Assembly: GCA_049324315.1 (NCBI GenBank)
Contig: JBMOKU010000022.1
Coordinates: 1 to 64,000 of the forward strand
Source: JBMOKU01 sp049324315
Lineage (GTDB): Bacteria > Bacillota > Clostridia > Peptostreptococcales > Thermotaleaceae
Length of the DNA stretch: 64,000 nt
Direction of reading: 5' to 3'
A program made the position numbers and the translations under genes. The notes under the pieces are model-generated. The model was not told the DNA's origin and ran no database searches. It was given only the letters and a program-made list of their open reading frames with translations. Positions 24,463-32,801 of the stretch are shown piece by piece; the first letter of the stretch is position 1, and every line of letters begins with the position of its first letter.

Positions 24463-25005
24463 TTACTTTGTGAATGGCATACCTAACAATTTTAACAACT
24501 CACGAGCTTCCTCATCTGTTTTTGCAGTTGTAACAAATATGATGTCCATTCCACGAACCTTTTCAACTTTATCGTACTCAATCTCAGGGAATATTAATTG
24601 CTCTTTTATACCTAGTGCATAGTTACCTCTTCCATCGAAGGAGTTAACATCCACACCTCTGAAGTCCCTAACCCTTGGTAGGGCAACATTTAATAGTCTA
24701 TCTAAAAATTCGAACATTCTTTCGCCTCTTAATGTTACTTTCGCACCTACAGGCATTCCTGCACGAACTTTAAAGTTTGCAACAGACTTCTTTGCTCTAG
24801 TAACAATAGGTTTTTGCCCTGCTATAATCGCTAACTCCGCTACTGCTGCTTCTAAAGCTTTTGTATTATCCTTCGCATCACCTAATCCCATGTTCAGGAC
24901 AATTTTTTCAAGTCTTGGTATTTCCATTACACTTTTATATTGAAACTTTTCCATTAATGATTTGCTTATTTCACTTTTGTATACTTCTTTTAATCTTGCT
25001 GTCAC
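24463..25005 (-). CDS. rplE: 50S ribosomal protein L5
   Basis: 5S rRNA-binding protein that touches the P-site tRNA and S13; 180 residues, full length. Motifs include PRLEKIVLNMGLGDA (29-43) and DIIFVTTAKTDEEARELL near the C-terminus. It lies between rplX and rpsN. Confidence 0.98.
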   Translation of the reverse strand: MTARLKEVYKSEISKSLMEKFQYKSVMEIPRLEKIVLNMGLGDAKDNTKALEAAVAELAIIAGQKPIVTRAKKSVANFKVRAGMPVGAKVTLRGERMFEFLDRLLNVALPRVRDFRGVDVNSFDGRGNYALGIKEQLIFPEIEYDKVEKVRGMDIIFVTTAKTDEEARELLKLLGMPFTK

Positions 25006-25031
25006 AACGTATACCTCCTTTCAACCGGATT

Positions 25032-25343
25032 TTATTCGATAGTTTCTCCAGTCTTTCTAGAAACTCTTACTTTCTTTCCGTTCTCCAATACTTTATATCC
25101 AACCCTTGTTGGAGCCTTTGCCTTTGCATCCCAAAGCATTACATTGGATACGTGGATCGGTCCTTCTTGATGAACAATACCACCTTGCTGAACCTTTGCA
25201 CTTGGCTTTTGATGCTTTGTCAGCATGTTTACGCCTTCTACGATTACTCTATTTTCTTTAGGCATCGCAACAAGTATTCTTCCTTTTTTCCCTTTATCTT
25301 TTCCGGAAATTACAACAACTGTATCGCCTTTTTTAACGTGCAT
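25032..25343 (-). CDS. rplX: 50S ribosomal protein L24
   Basis: Assembly-initiator protein of 103 residues with an N-terminal KOW motif (VKKGDTVVVISGKDKGKKGRIL). It is 18 bp after rplN. Confidence 0.98.
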   Translation of the reverse strand: MHVKKGDTVVVISGKDKGKKGRILVAMPKENRVIVEGVNMLTKHQKPSAKVQQGGIVHQEGPIHVSNVMLWDAKAKAPTRVGYKVLENGKKVRVSRKTGETIE

Positions 25344-25361
25344 TCATGACACCTCCTCGAA

Positions 25362-25730
25362 CTATAGTACTTCTGGAGCCAATGACAGTATTTTCATGAA
25401 GTTTCTTTCTCTTAATTCTCTTGCAACCGGTCCGAAGATACGCGTTCCCACAGGGTTCTTATCTTCTTTGATGATTACAGCTGCATTTTCATCAAATTTA
25501 ATATAGCTTCCGTCAATACGTCTTGCTCCTGACTTTGTTCTTACAACAACTGCCTTAACAACTTGACCCTTTTTAACAACACCGCCAGGTGTTGCATCTT
25601 TAACTGAACAAACAATAATATCTCCAATATTCGCATACTTTCTCTTGGATCCGCCTAGTACACGAATACATAATAATTCTTTTGCACCTGAATTATCAGC
25701 AACTCTTAAGCGTGATTCTGTTTGAATCAT
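25362..25730 (-). CDS. rplN: 50S ribosomal protein L14
   Basis: Subunit-interface protein of 122 residues, one of the best-conserved in the window (IQTESRLRVADNSGAKELLCIRVLGG). It follows rpsQ by 26 bp in the S10-to-spc junction. Confidence 0.98.
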   Translation of the reverse strand: MIQTESRLRVADNSGAKELLCIRVLGGSKRKYANIGDIIVCSVKDATPGGVVKKGQVVKAVVVRTKSGARRIDGSYIKFDENAAVIIKEDKNPVGTRIFGPVARELRERNFMKILSLAPEVL

Positions 25731-25756
25731 AGTAGTACCTCCTTTCAGTTATACAA

Positions 25757-26011
25757 TTACTTCGCTTTCTCCACGATATTGACTAATCTCCATCGCTTAT
25801 CCTTGCTTAACGGTCTTGTCTCCATAATTCTAACTTTATCACCAATTTGGCATTGATTTAACTCATCATGTGCCTTAAATTTTTTCGTTCTTTTCACTGC
25901 TTTTCCGTACAGCGGGTGACGTACAAAATCTTCTACAGAAACAACGATTGTCTTATCCATTTTATCGCTTACAACACGACCCACTCTCGTCTTTCTTCTC
26001 GCTCTTTCCAT
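25757..26011 (-). CDS. rpsQ: 30S ribosomal protein S17
   Basis: OB-fold primary 16S rRNA-binding protein of 84 residues (RKTRVGRVVSDKMDKTIVVSVE, with CQIGDKVRIMETRPLSKDKRWRL). It ends the S10 part of the cluster. Confidence 0.98.
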   Translation of the reverse strand: MERARRKTRVGRVVSDKMDKTIVVSVEDFVRHPLYGKAVKRTKKFKAHDELNQCQIGDKVRIMETRPLSKDKRWRLVNIVEKAK

Positions 26012-26039
26012 GGGTAATGGCCTCCTTCCCTATCTGAAT

Positions 26040-26240
26040 TTACGCTTTATTTGTTAACTCTTTTTCTCTAATGGTGGTTTGAACACGTGCTATATCTTTT
26101 CTAACACTTTTCACCCTCATTGGATTTTCAAGTTGGCCAGTAGCTAATTGAAATCTTAAGTTGAACAGTTCAGCTTTTAATTCTGCTAATTTCGTATTTA
26201 ATTCCACTACAGTCATATCTCGAAGCTTATTAGCTTTCAT
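26040..26240 (-). CDS. rpmC: 50S ribosomal protein L29
   Basis: Small two-helix protein of 66 residues at the tunnel exit, where trigger factor and SRP dock. The ATG at 26240 gives the family N-terminus (MKANKLRDMTVVELNTKL). It overlaps the end of rplP by 11 bp, which implies translational coupling. The frame extends upstream to 26315, but that part lies inside rplP. Confidence 0.97.
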   Translation of the reverse strand: MKANKLRDMTVVELNTKLAELKAELFNLRFQLATGQLENPMRVKSVRKDIARVQTTIREKELTNKA

Positions 26241-26673
26241 TAGCTTCACCATCCTTTGCACCCATCTCTTCACGTGTAATGAATTTACATTTGATTGGCA
26301 ACTTATGCATAGCAAGTCTCATGGCTTCTCTTGCTTTTTCTTCTGGAACACCTGCTAATTCAAACATCACTCTTCCTGGTTTAACAACAGCTACCCAGTA
26401 CTCTGGTGAACCTTTACCGGCACCCATACGAGTTTCTGCTGGTTTTTGTGTAACTGGCTTGTGTGGGAAAATTTTGATCCAAACTTTTCCCCCTCTTTTT
26501 ATATATCTAGTCATGGCAATTCTGGCAGCTTCAATCTGATTTGATGTGATCCACGCTGGCTCCATAGCCATCAAACCAAATTCTCCGTAAGTAATGGAGT
26601 TACCTTTTTGGGCTGTACCCTTCATTCTGCCTCTGTGCACTCTACGACGCTTTACTCTTTTCGGCATTAACAT
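26230..26673 (-). CDS. rplP: 50S ribosomal protein L16
   Basis: Protein of 147 residues near the peptidyl-transferase and A-site tRNA. The ATG at 26673 lies 9 nt after GGAGG and gives the canonical N-terminus MLMPKRVKRRRVHRG. The signature around MGAGKGSPEYWVAVVKPGR is present. It overlaps rpmC by 11 bp. Confidence 0.97.
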   Translation of the reverse strand: MLMPKRVKRRRVHRGRMKGTAQKGNSITYGEFGLMAMEPAWITSNQIEAARIAMTRYIKRGGKVWIKIFPHKPVTQKPAETRMGAGKGSPEYWVAVVKPGRVMFELAGVPEEKAREAMRLAMHKLPIKCKFITREEMGAKDGEANES

Positions 26674-26703
26674 CGTCTGTTTCCTCCTTCCCTTGATCAA
26701 ATA

Positions 26704-27549
26704 CTACTTATCTTGGTTCTCTTCACGATTTGTTCTTGGTCTAAACTCTCTATTTCCTTGATTACCTCTATTATCTCGGTATCCTCTATTGTCTTTATTA
26801 TCTCTGAATCCTCTGTTATCTCTATTGCCTCTATTGTCTCTGTTGCCTTTGTTTTGTTTTTCTTCTGGTTTCTCGGCTCTTAAAGCTCTTCTTAATTCTT
26901 TTACCTTTTCGCTGGCTTCTGGAAGAATCTCACCTTTGTAAAGCCATACCTTTATGCCGATCTTTCCATAGGTTGTATTCGCTTCGGCGAAACCATAATC
27001 AATATCCGCTCTCAATGTATGAAGTGGAACGTTACCTTCACTGTACTTTTCAGTTCTTGCCATTTCGGCTCCACCAAGTCTTCCGGATACGGCAATCTTA
27101 ATTCCTTTTGCTCCCGCCTTCATAGATCTTTGAATTGCTTGCTTCATAGCTCTTCTGAATGAAACCCTGCGCTCTAAAGAAAAAGCTACGTTTTCTGCAA
27201 CCAACTGAGACTCCATTTCAGCAACTTTAATTTCTGTAACGTTAAGAAGAGTTTCTTTACCTGTTAATTTTTCAAGTTCAGCTTTTAATTGGTCAACACC
27301 CTGACCGCCTTTTCCGATAACCATTCCCGGCTTTGCTGTAAATACATTGATTTTAACTTTGTTGTTAGCAGCTCTTTCAATTAAAATCTTAGATACACCT
27401 GAAGTGAATAATTTATTTTTAACGAATTTACGGATTTTATCATCTTCGATTAAAAAGTCAGCGTATTCACCTTTTCTTGCATACCACTTAGAATCCCAGT
27501 CTTTGATGATACCGACCCTTAAACCGTGTGGATTTACTTTTTGACCCAT
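26704..27549 (-). CDS. rpsC: 30S ribosomal protein S3 with long Arg/Asn/Asp/Gly repeat tail
   Basis: mRNA-entry protein of 281 residues, clearly longer than the usual ~210-225. The conserved body (about 1-228) has the KH domain with GKGGQGVDQLK (about 79-89) and the C-terminal domain ending near VKELRRALRAEK. A tail of 51 residues (231-281) follows, made of variants of the unit RDNRGN (for example NRDNRGNRDNRGFRD). It is in frame, needs no sequencing error to explain it, and looks disordered and RNA-binding, similar in flavour to RGG-type tails. It lies between rplV and rplP. Confidence 0.96.
   Translation of the reverse strand: MGQKVNPHGLRVGIIKDWDSKWYARKGEYADFLIEDDKIRKFVKNKLFTSGVSKILIERAANNKVKINVFTAKPGMVIGKGGQGVDQLKAELEKLTGKETLLNVTEIKVAEMESQLVAENVAFSLERRVSFRRAMKQAIQRSMKAGAKGIKIAVSGRLGGAEMARTEKYSEGNVPLHTLRADIDYGFAEANTTYGKIGIKVWLYKGEILPEASEKVKELRRALRAEKPEEKQNKGNRDNRGNRDNRGFRDNKDNRGYRDNRGNQGNREFRPRTNREENQDK
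26707..26859 (-). repeat. imperfect in-gene repeat encoding the S3 tail
   Basis: About 150 bp at the 3' end of rpsC made of repeated 15-18-bp units (visible on the plus strand as recurring CTCTATTGTCTCTG-type blocks). They encode the RDNRGN-like units. Such repeats can change copy number by slippage, always in frame if the unit is a multiple of three. Confidence 0.75.
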
Positions 27550-27564
27550 TCTTTTCCCTCCTTC

Positions 27565-27900
27565 TTACGCTCTTTCTTTTAGTACAACTCCTACATGACT
27601 TGTTCTTTTTAATATCTTAACACCTTGACCCTTAGATGCTGCTCTCCATCTTTTTAATGTAGGTCCTTGGTTTGCATATACTTCTGCAACGTATAATTTA
27701 TCTGTATCCATGCTGTGGTTATTCTCAGCATTCGCTTTTGCTGATTCAATAACTTTCGCAATGACAGGTGCACCTACTCTAGGTACAAACTTTAATATCG
27801 CCAATGCTTCCTCAACATTTTTTCCTCTTACAATATCAGTAATTGGCTTTAATTTTCTTGGAGATATTCTTACATATTTAGCAATCGCTTTAGCTTCCAC
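27565..27900 (-). CDS. rplV: 50S ribosomal protein L22
   Basis: Tunnel-lining protein of 111 residues. The GTG at 27900, 8 nt after GGAGG, is preferred: it gives the canonical start (EAKAIAKYVRISPRKLKPI). A TTG at 27924 is in frame, but the ribosome-binding site lies inside that extension. The beta-hairpin loop that reaches into the tunnel (ANQGPTLKRWRAASKGQGV) is present; it is the region where macrolide-resistance changes arise in other species. Confidence 0.96.
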   Translation of the reverse strand: MEAKAIAKYVRISPRKLKPITDIVRGKNVEEALAILKFVPRVGAPVIAKVIESAKANAENNHSMDTDKLYVAEVYANQGPTLKRWRAASKGQGVKILKRTSHVGVVLKERA

Positions 27901-27926
27901 TTCTGTGACCTCCTTCCGGAACAATC

Positions 27927-28211
27927 TTATTTCTTAACCTTTGATGATCTCTCTGTATCGGCGTGACCTCTGTAGCTTCTTGTTGGTGCAAATTCACCTA
28001 GCTTATGTCCTACCATATCCTCTGTAACATAAACAGGAACATGCTTCTTGCCATCATGAACGGCAATTGTATGCCCAATCATTTGTGGGAAAATTGTAGA
28101 TGCTCGTGACCAAGTCTTAAGGACTTTCTTTTCGTTTTTATCATTCATTTCTTCTATTCTTTTCAGTAATTTAGGTTCTATAAAAGGACCTTTTTTTAAT
28201 GATCTACTCAT
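27927..28211 (-). CDS. rpsS: 30S ribosomal protein S19
   Basis: Head protein of 94 residues (SRSLKKGPFIEPKLLKRIEE; GHKLGEFAPTRSYRGH). It is separated from rplB by an unusually long 90-bp gap, which holds a weak hairpin (CCTCA...TGAGG) but no clear regulatory element. Confidence 0.98.
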   Translation of the reverse strand: MSRSLKKGPFIEPKLLKRIEEMNDKNEKKVLKTWSRASTIFPQMIGHTIAVHDGKKHVPVYVTEDMVGHKLGEFAPTRSYRGHADTERSSKVKK

Positions 28212-28301
28212 ACCGCTTTTTTCCTCCCTTCGGTGTCTTCAATCCTCACTGAGGGTTATGAGGCCAAGGTATTTATATTTGCCGTGACCTCTTTTCCTCT
28301 A

Positions 28302-29135
28302 CTACTTAACATTTCTTTTCTTAATAATAAACTTATCAGAAGCTTTATTTTTCTTTCTAGTCTTATATCCAAGAGCTGGTTTACCCCAAGGAGTTACTGG
28401 AGACGGTCTACCTATTGGTGATCTTCCTTCTCCACCACCATGTGGGTGATCGTTCGGGTTCATAACAGAACCTCTTACTGTAGGTCTAATACCCATATGT
28501 CTTTTACGTCCAGCTTTACCAATCGTAATGTTCTCATGGTCAAGGTTACCTACCTGTCCGATTGTCGCTTTACAGTTGATAGCAACCAATCTTACTTCTC
28601 CGGATGGCAGTCTTACTTGTGCGTACTTGCCTTCTTTAGCCATTAATTGAGCCGCATTACCAGCTGATCTTGCAAGCTGTCCGCCCTTTCCTGGCTTTAA
28701 TTCGATGTTATGGATTACTGTACCTACTGGTATTGCACTTAAAGGAAGTGCATTTCCAACTTTGATATCTGCTTCTGGACCAGAAATTACTGTATCACCT
28801 ACACTAAGTTTGTTTGGTGCAATAATGTATCTCTTTTCTCCATCTGCATAAACTAACAGAGCAATATTAGCCGTTCTGTTAGGATCATATTCGATCGTAG
28901 CAACCTTTGCAGGTATACCATCTTTATTTCTTTTGAAGTCAATGATTCTATATTTTCGCTTTTGTCCGCCGCCTCTGTGACGAATTGTTATTTTGCCGTG
29001 AGCATTTCTACCAGCAGTTTTCTTTAATGACACTAAAAGAGACTTTTCCGGTTCGGTTTTCGTAATCTCTTCAAAAGTAGACACAGTCATTTGTCTTACA
29101 GCTGGAGAAGTTGGTTTAAACTTCTTGATACCCAT
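28302..29135 (-). CDS. rplB: 50S ribosomal protein L2
   Basis: Core peptidyl-transferase-proximal protein, 277 residues. It is full length, with the conserved region MNPNDHPHGGGEGRSPIGR near the C-terminus; its histidine is the residue implicated in peptidyl-transferase activity. It lies between rplW and rpsS. Confidence 0.98.
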   Translation of the reverse strand: MGIKKFKPTSPAVRQMTVSTFEEITKTEPEKSLLVSLKKTAGRNAHGKITIRHRGGGQKRKYRIIDFKRNKDGIPAKVATIEYDPNRTANIALLVYADGEKRYIIAPNKLSVGDTVISGPEADIKVGNALPLSAIPVGTVIHNIELKPGKGGQLARSAGNAAQLMAKEGKYAQVRLPSGEVRLVAINCKATIGQVGNLDHENITIGKAGRKRHMGIRPTVRGSVMNPNDHPHGGGEGRSPIGRPSPVTPWGKPALGYKTRKKNKASDKFIIKKRNVK

Positions 29136-29164
29136 CGTGATTTCCCTCCTTCTATATCAAGTTA

Positions 29165-29461
29165 TTAGCCATTCATACCTTCGAAAAACTCGATTTCTTT
29201 GCTGTCAGCAGTCAATGTAACGATGGCTTTTTTCCAGTCTGCTCTCTTTCCTACGTTCGCGCCCATTCTTTTTACTTTTCCAGTAACGTTAATGGTATTG
29301 ACTTTATCAACTTTTACGCCAAAAATCTTTTCAACAGCTTTTTTGATTTCTGTTTTGTTCGCTCTTTTGTCTACCTTAAAGGTATATTTTTTATCCGCCA
29401 TATCATCCATACTTCTTTCACTGATGATTGGTTTCTTAACGATATCATATGGTGTCATCAT
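29165..29461 (-). CDS. rplW: 50S ribosomal protein L23
   Basis: Tunnel-exit protein of 98 residues (TPYDIVKKPIISERSM). Two ATG codons in a row start it; the first overlaps the rplD stop by 1 bp (TAATGATG), with GGAGG about 10 nt upstream. Overlap implies translational coupling with L4. Confidence 0.97.
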   Translation of the reverse strand: MMTPYDIVKKPIISERSMDDMADKKYTFKVDKRANKTEIKKAVEKIFGVKVDKVNTINVTGKVKRMGANVGKRADWKKAIVTLTADSKEIEFFEGMNG

Positions 29462-30084
29462 TATGCGTACACCTCCTCTACCATGTGTACAGCGTCTTTC
29501 GTGATAATCAGCTTATCATGATTTAAGATGTCGTAAACATTCAGTGTTGTTACTAACGTAGTTGTTACGCCGGGTATGTTTCTAGCTGATTTCACAATGT
29601 TTGTATTGTTCTCACCGATTACAAGCAGTGCTTTTTTCTCTACGCTAAGATTTTTAAGGATGTTTGTCATATCCTTTGTCTTTGGCGCTGTCATGTTTAA
29701 TTCATCTATTACGATGATGTTTTCATTTGCAACTCTTGAGCTTAAAGCAGACTTCATAGCAAGTCTTCTTACTTTCTTAGGTAATGTGTATCGATAATCC
29801 CTTGGTTTTGGAGCGAATACAACGCCACCGCCAACCCATTGTGGAGATCTGATACTTCCCTGACGTGCTCTACCTGTACCTTTTTGTCTCCACGGCTTTC
29901 TACCGCCACCTCTTACCTCTGCTCTTGTTTTTGCAGATTGTGTACCTTGTCTTTGGTTGGCAAGGTAATTCTTAACAACTTCGTGCATAACGCTTGTATT
30001 GATTTCCGCACCGAAAATATTATCGTTTAATTCAATTTCTCCCACTTGTTGACCTGAAACATTCATTAAAGCAACCTTTGGCAT
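29461..30084 (-). CDS. rplD: 50S ribosomal protein L4
   Basis: Tunnel protein of 207 residues. The ATG at 30084 follows GGAGG by 7 nt and gives the family N-terminus PKVALMNVSGQQVGEIEL; the frame is open to 30108 without support. The loop GGGRKPWRQKGTGRARQGS (about 59-77) reaches the tunnel constriction. In E. coli L4 represses the S10 operon; whether it does here is unknown. Confidence 0.97.
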   Translation of the reverse strand: MPKVALMNVSGQQVGEIELNDNIFGAEINTSVMHEVVKNYLANQRQGTQSAKTRAEVRGGGRKPWRQKGTGRARQGSIRSPQWVGGGVVFAPKPRDYRYTLPKKVRRLAMKSALSSRVANENIIVIDELNMTAPKTKDMTNILKNLSVEKKALLVIGENNTNIVKSARNIPGVTTTLVTTLNVYDILNHDKLIITKDAVHMVEEVYA

Positions 30085-30113
30085 TTTACTTCCTCCCTTC
30101 TGTGGCAAAATGA

Positions 30114-30746
30114 CTATTTGCCATTTTTAACTGTTTCTTTAATTGTAACTAATCCGCCCTTAGGTCCTGGAATTGCACCTTTTATTAATAAAAGATTTCT
30201 ATTCGCATCAATCTTAGCAACTTCTAAGTTTTGTACTGTGATTTGCTCATTACCCATTCTTCCAAACATTGGCTGTCCTTTGAATACTCTTCCCGGGCTT
30301 GTGCCAGCTCCTAAAGAACCACCTAATCTATGACTTTTAGAACCGTGAGTCATAGGTCCTCTTGATGCATTATGTCTCTTAATCGTACCTTGTGTTCCTT
30401 TTCCTTTTGAAATACCTGTAACATCAATTTTTGAACCTTCTGCAAAGATGTCAACTTTGATTTCCTGTCCGATTTTGTATAATGCAGCATTTTCTACCCT
30501 GAACTCCTGTAAAAACTTCTTTGCACTTACGCCAGCTTTATTTAAGTGACCCTTTTCAGGCTTGTTTAGTCTGTGTTCCTTCGTGTCTTCGAACCCAACT
30601 TGTATAGCACTGTAACCATCATTCTCCATGGTTTTGATTTGTGTTACTACAACTGGGCCGGCTTCAATCACTGTTACAGGAATAACGGCGCCTGCTTCAG
30701 TGAAGATTTGCGTCATTCCCAATTTTCTTCCTAAAATACCTTTCAT
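30114..30746 (-). CDS. rplC: 50S ribosomal protein L3
   Basis: Early-assembly protein of 210 residues (KGILGRKLGMTQIFTEAGAVIPVTVIEAGP). The finger loop RGPMTHGSKSHRLGGSLG reaches the peptidyl-transferase centre. A 111-bp gap with a two-part hairpin (30796-30847) separates it from rpsJ, unusual for this operon. Confidence 0.98.
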   Translation of the reverse strand: MKGILGRKLGMTQIFTEAGAVIPVTVIEAGPVVVTQIKTMENDGYSAIQVGFEDTKEHRLNKPEKGHLNKAGVSAKKFLQEFRVENAALYKIGQEIKVDIFAEGSKIDVTGISKGKGTQGTIKRHNASRGPMTHGSKSHRLGGSLGAGTSPGRVFKGQPMFGRMGNEQITVQNLEVAKIDANRNLLLIKGAIPGPKGGLVTIKETVKNGK

Positions 30747-30795
30747 CTTTACACCTCCTAATTTTCTTACAGCGGATTACATAGTTCATGCAATC

Positions 30796-30847
30796 ATACT
30801 AAGAATGGTATAGGGGTTATCCTATATATAAACCTGTTTCTTAGTAT
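30796..30847 (-). promoter_or_regulatory. two-part hairpin in the rpsJ-rplC gap
   Basis: Outer arms 30796-30805 and 30838-30847 pair perfectly over 10 bp (ATACTAAGAA/TTCTTAGTAT). An inner stem TATAGG/CCTATA (30809-30814 with 30821-30826) sits between them. There is no T run on the minus strand, so it is not a terminator. It may be an mRNA processing or ribosomal-protein binding site; no known family was matched. Confidence 0.45.
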
Positions 30848-30857
30848 TTTTCTTTTT

Positions 30858-31178
30858 TTAAAGTTTAATTTCGATATCAACGCCAGCTGGTAAATCTAAT
30901 CTCATTAGAGCATCAACTGTTTTTGGCGTTGGGTTAAGGATGTCAATTAATCTTTTGTGTGTTCTCATTTCAAATTGTTCTCTTGCATCCTTGTACTTGT
31001 GAACAGCTCTCAAAATCGTCACAATTTGCTTTTCAGTCGGCAATGGAACCGGTCCTGAAACTTCTGCACCTGTTCTTTTTGCAGTCTCAACGATTTTTTC
31101 TGATGATTGATCTAAAATTTTGTGATCAAACGCCTTTAATCTGATTCTGATTTTTTGTTTGCCTTTCATATTTGCCAT
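30858..31178 (-). CDS. rpsJ: 30S ribosomal protein S10
   Basis: Head protein, also the NusE partner of NusB in antitermination; 106 residues from the ATG at 31178, which lies 9 nt after AGGAGG. A second ATG three codons later would give 103 residues, the commonest length. The family core KIRIRLKAFDHKILDQS is present. First gene of the S10 operon, with its own promoter and a ~210-nt leader. Confidence 0.97.
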   Translation of the reverse strand: MANMKGKQKIRIRLKAFDHKILDQSSEKIVETAKRTGAEVSGPVPLPTEKQIVTILRAVHKYKDAREQFEMRTHKRLIDILNPTPKTVDALMRLDLPAGVDIEIKL

Positions 31179-31389
31179 TAATATTTCCCTCCTTTTCATC
31201 GCACGCAATCATTTTTCACGTACGACTGGAATCTCTGTACACTCTCCCGGGTGTTTACATATATTTTTTGAAATCCCGGAAAGATACAGGTATCCTGTCG
31301 CCCGATTCTTGAACGGACATTCTCCGTGGAAATTCACCTAAATCAACGTTTAGCAACCTTCCACGTCATCGCAGTCCTTGCAAACACAC
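31179..31389 (-). promoter_or_regulatory. 5' leader of the S10 operon
   Basis: About 210 nt between the predicted start of transcription (near 31389) and rpsJ. In RNA sense it holds several possible pairings: CGTGGAA with TTCCACG around a ~28-nt loop, ACAGG-ATA-CCTGT, and CCCGGG segments. Long leaders before S10 are often sites of ribosomal-protein control, but I could not match a named family. There is no terminator signal within it. Confidence 0.45.
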
Positions 31390-31395
31390 TATAAT

Positions 31396-31424
31396 AGTAT
31401 AACCTATTCCAAAAGACTTATCAA
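31396..31424 (-). promoter_or_regulatory. sigma-A type promoter of the S10-spc-alpha cluster
   Basis: Minus strand: TTGATA (31424-31419) and TATACT (31401-31396), 17-bp spacer. It lies downstream of the tuf terminator, so the S10 cluster starts independently of the str operon. Confidence 0.85.
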
Positions 31425-31505
31425 GTCCTTTTTCCGTGTTTTTTAAAATTTATTTGTCTTCATATGTTTCACAAATCACTTTGTTGAAAGATATCAAATA
31501 TTATT

Positions 31506-31535
31506 ATATAGCCGAGCTATGCAGCTCGGCTATAT
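31506..31535 (-). terminator. intrinsic terminator after tuf copy 1
   Basis: Perfect 13-bp stem (ATATAGCCGAGCT with AGCTCGGCTATAT) around a 4-nt loop, followed on the minus strand by AATAATATTTGAT. The T run is weak, but the strong stem and place after the tuf stop support the call. Confidence 0.75.
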
Positions 31536-31552
31536 ATGGTTTGGTTAATCAA

Positions 31553-32746
31553 TTACTCAATGATTGTAGCAACAGCACCAGCACCAACTGTTCTTCCACC
31601 TTCACGGATCGCAAATCTTAATCCTTCTTCGATGGCGATTGGTGTGATTAATTCGATTGTCATTGTGATGTTGTCTCCAGGCATACACATTTCCATTCCT
31701 TCTGGTAATGTGATTGATCCTGTTACGTCTGTTGTTCTAAAGTAGAACTGTGGTCTGTATCCTTGGAAGAATGGTGTATGTCTTCCGCCTTCTTCTTTCT
31801 TTAATACGTAGATTTGTGCTTGGAATTTTGTATGTGGCTTGATTGATCCCGGCTTCGCTAATACTTGACCTCTTTCGATCTCGTCTCTTTGTACACCTCT
31901 TAATAATGCTCCGATGTTATCTCCAGCTTGTGCTTGGTCAAGAAGCTTTCTGAACATTTCTACCCCTGTTACGACTACTTTTCTTGGTGCTTCTGTTAAT
32001 CCTACGATTTCTACTTCGTCTTGTACTTTTACTGTTCCTCTTTCTACTCTTCCTGTTGCTACTGTTCCTCTACCTGTGATAGAGAATACGTCCTCTACTG
32101 GCATTAGGAATGGCTTGTCAACTTCTCTTTGTGGCTCTGGAATGTAGCTGTCTACTGCTTCGAATAATTCTACGATCTTGTCTCCCCATGATCCCATTGG
32201 ATCGTTTAATGCTTGTAATGCTGATCCTTTGATGATTGGTGTGTCATCTCCTGGGAATTCATATTCGTTAAGTAATTCTCTTACTTCCATTTCTACTAAT
32301 TCTAGTAATTCTTCATCATCTACCATGTCACATTTGTTTAGGAATACTACGATGTATGGTACCCCTACCTGTCTTGATAACAGGATGTGCTCTCTTGTTT
32401 GTGGCATTGGTCCGTCTGTTGCTGCACATACTAGGATCGCTCCGTCCATCTGTGCTGCTCCTGTAATCATGTTCTTTACATAGTCAGCATGGCCTGGGCA
32501 GTCTACGTGCGCATAGTGTCTGTTTGGCGTCTCATACTCAACGTGTGCTGTTGAGATTGTGATTCCTCTTTCTTTTTCTTCTGGTGCTTTATCGATTTGG
32601 TCAAATGCTACTGCTGATCCTAATCCGTATCTTTTGTGTAGTGTGATTGTGATCGCTGCTGTTAATGTTGTTTTACCGTGGTCAACGTGTCCTATTGTTC
32701 CAATGTTAACGTGTGGCTTATTTCTCTCAAATTTAGCTTTTGCCAT
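31553..32746 (-). CDS. tuf: elongation factor Tu, copy 1
   Basis: GTPase of 397 residues that delivers aminoacyl-tRNA to the ribosome. G-motifs are visible: GHVDHGKTT (19-27), DCPGH (81-85) and NKCD (136-139). It follows fusA as the last gene of the str operon. The predicted protein is identical to that of the second copy at 48027-49220, and the DNA appears identical from the ribosome-binding site to the stop while the flanks differ, the mark of gene conversion. Confidence 0.98.
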   Translation of the reverse strand: MAKAKFERNKPHVNIGTIGHVDHGKTTLTAAITITLHKRYGLGSAVAFDQIDKAPEEKERGITISTAHVEYETPNRHYAHVDCPGHADYVKNMITGAAQMDGAILVCAATDGPMPQTREHILLSRQVGVPYIVVFLNKCDMVDDEELLELVEMEVRELLNEYEFPGDDTPIIKGSALQALNDPMGSWGDKIVELFEAVDSYIPEPQREVDKPFLMPVEDVFSITGRGTVATGRVERGTVKVQDEVEIVGLTEAPRKVVVTGVEMFRKLLDQAQAGDNIGALLRGVQRDEIERGQVLAKPGSIKPHTKFQAQIYVLKKEEGGRHTPFFQGYRPQFYFRTTDVTGSITLPEGMEMCMPGDNITMTIELITPIAIEEGLRFAIREGGRTVGAGAVATIIE

Positions 32747-32801
32747 TATTTTCTCCTCCTTTTACTTTGCAAATCTTAAGTCAAAGATATTAAAAATCCT
32801 C

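Noticed and set aside
31914..32483. Open frames antisense to tuf (also at 48388-48957)
   Set aside because: They mirror the codon bias of tuf on the other strand, lack ribosome-binding sites and family similarity, and recur identically in both tuf copies because the genes are identical.
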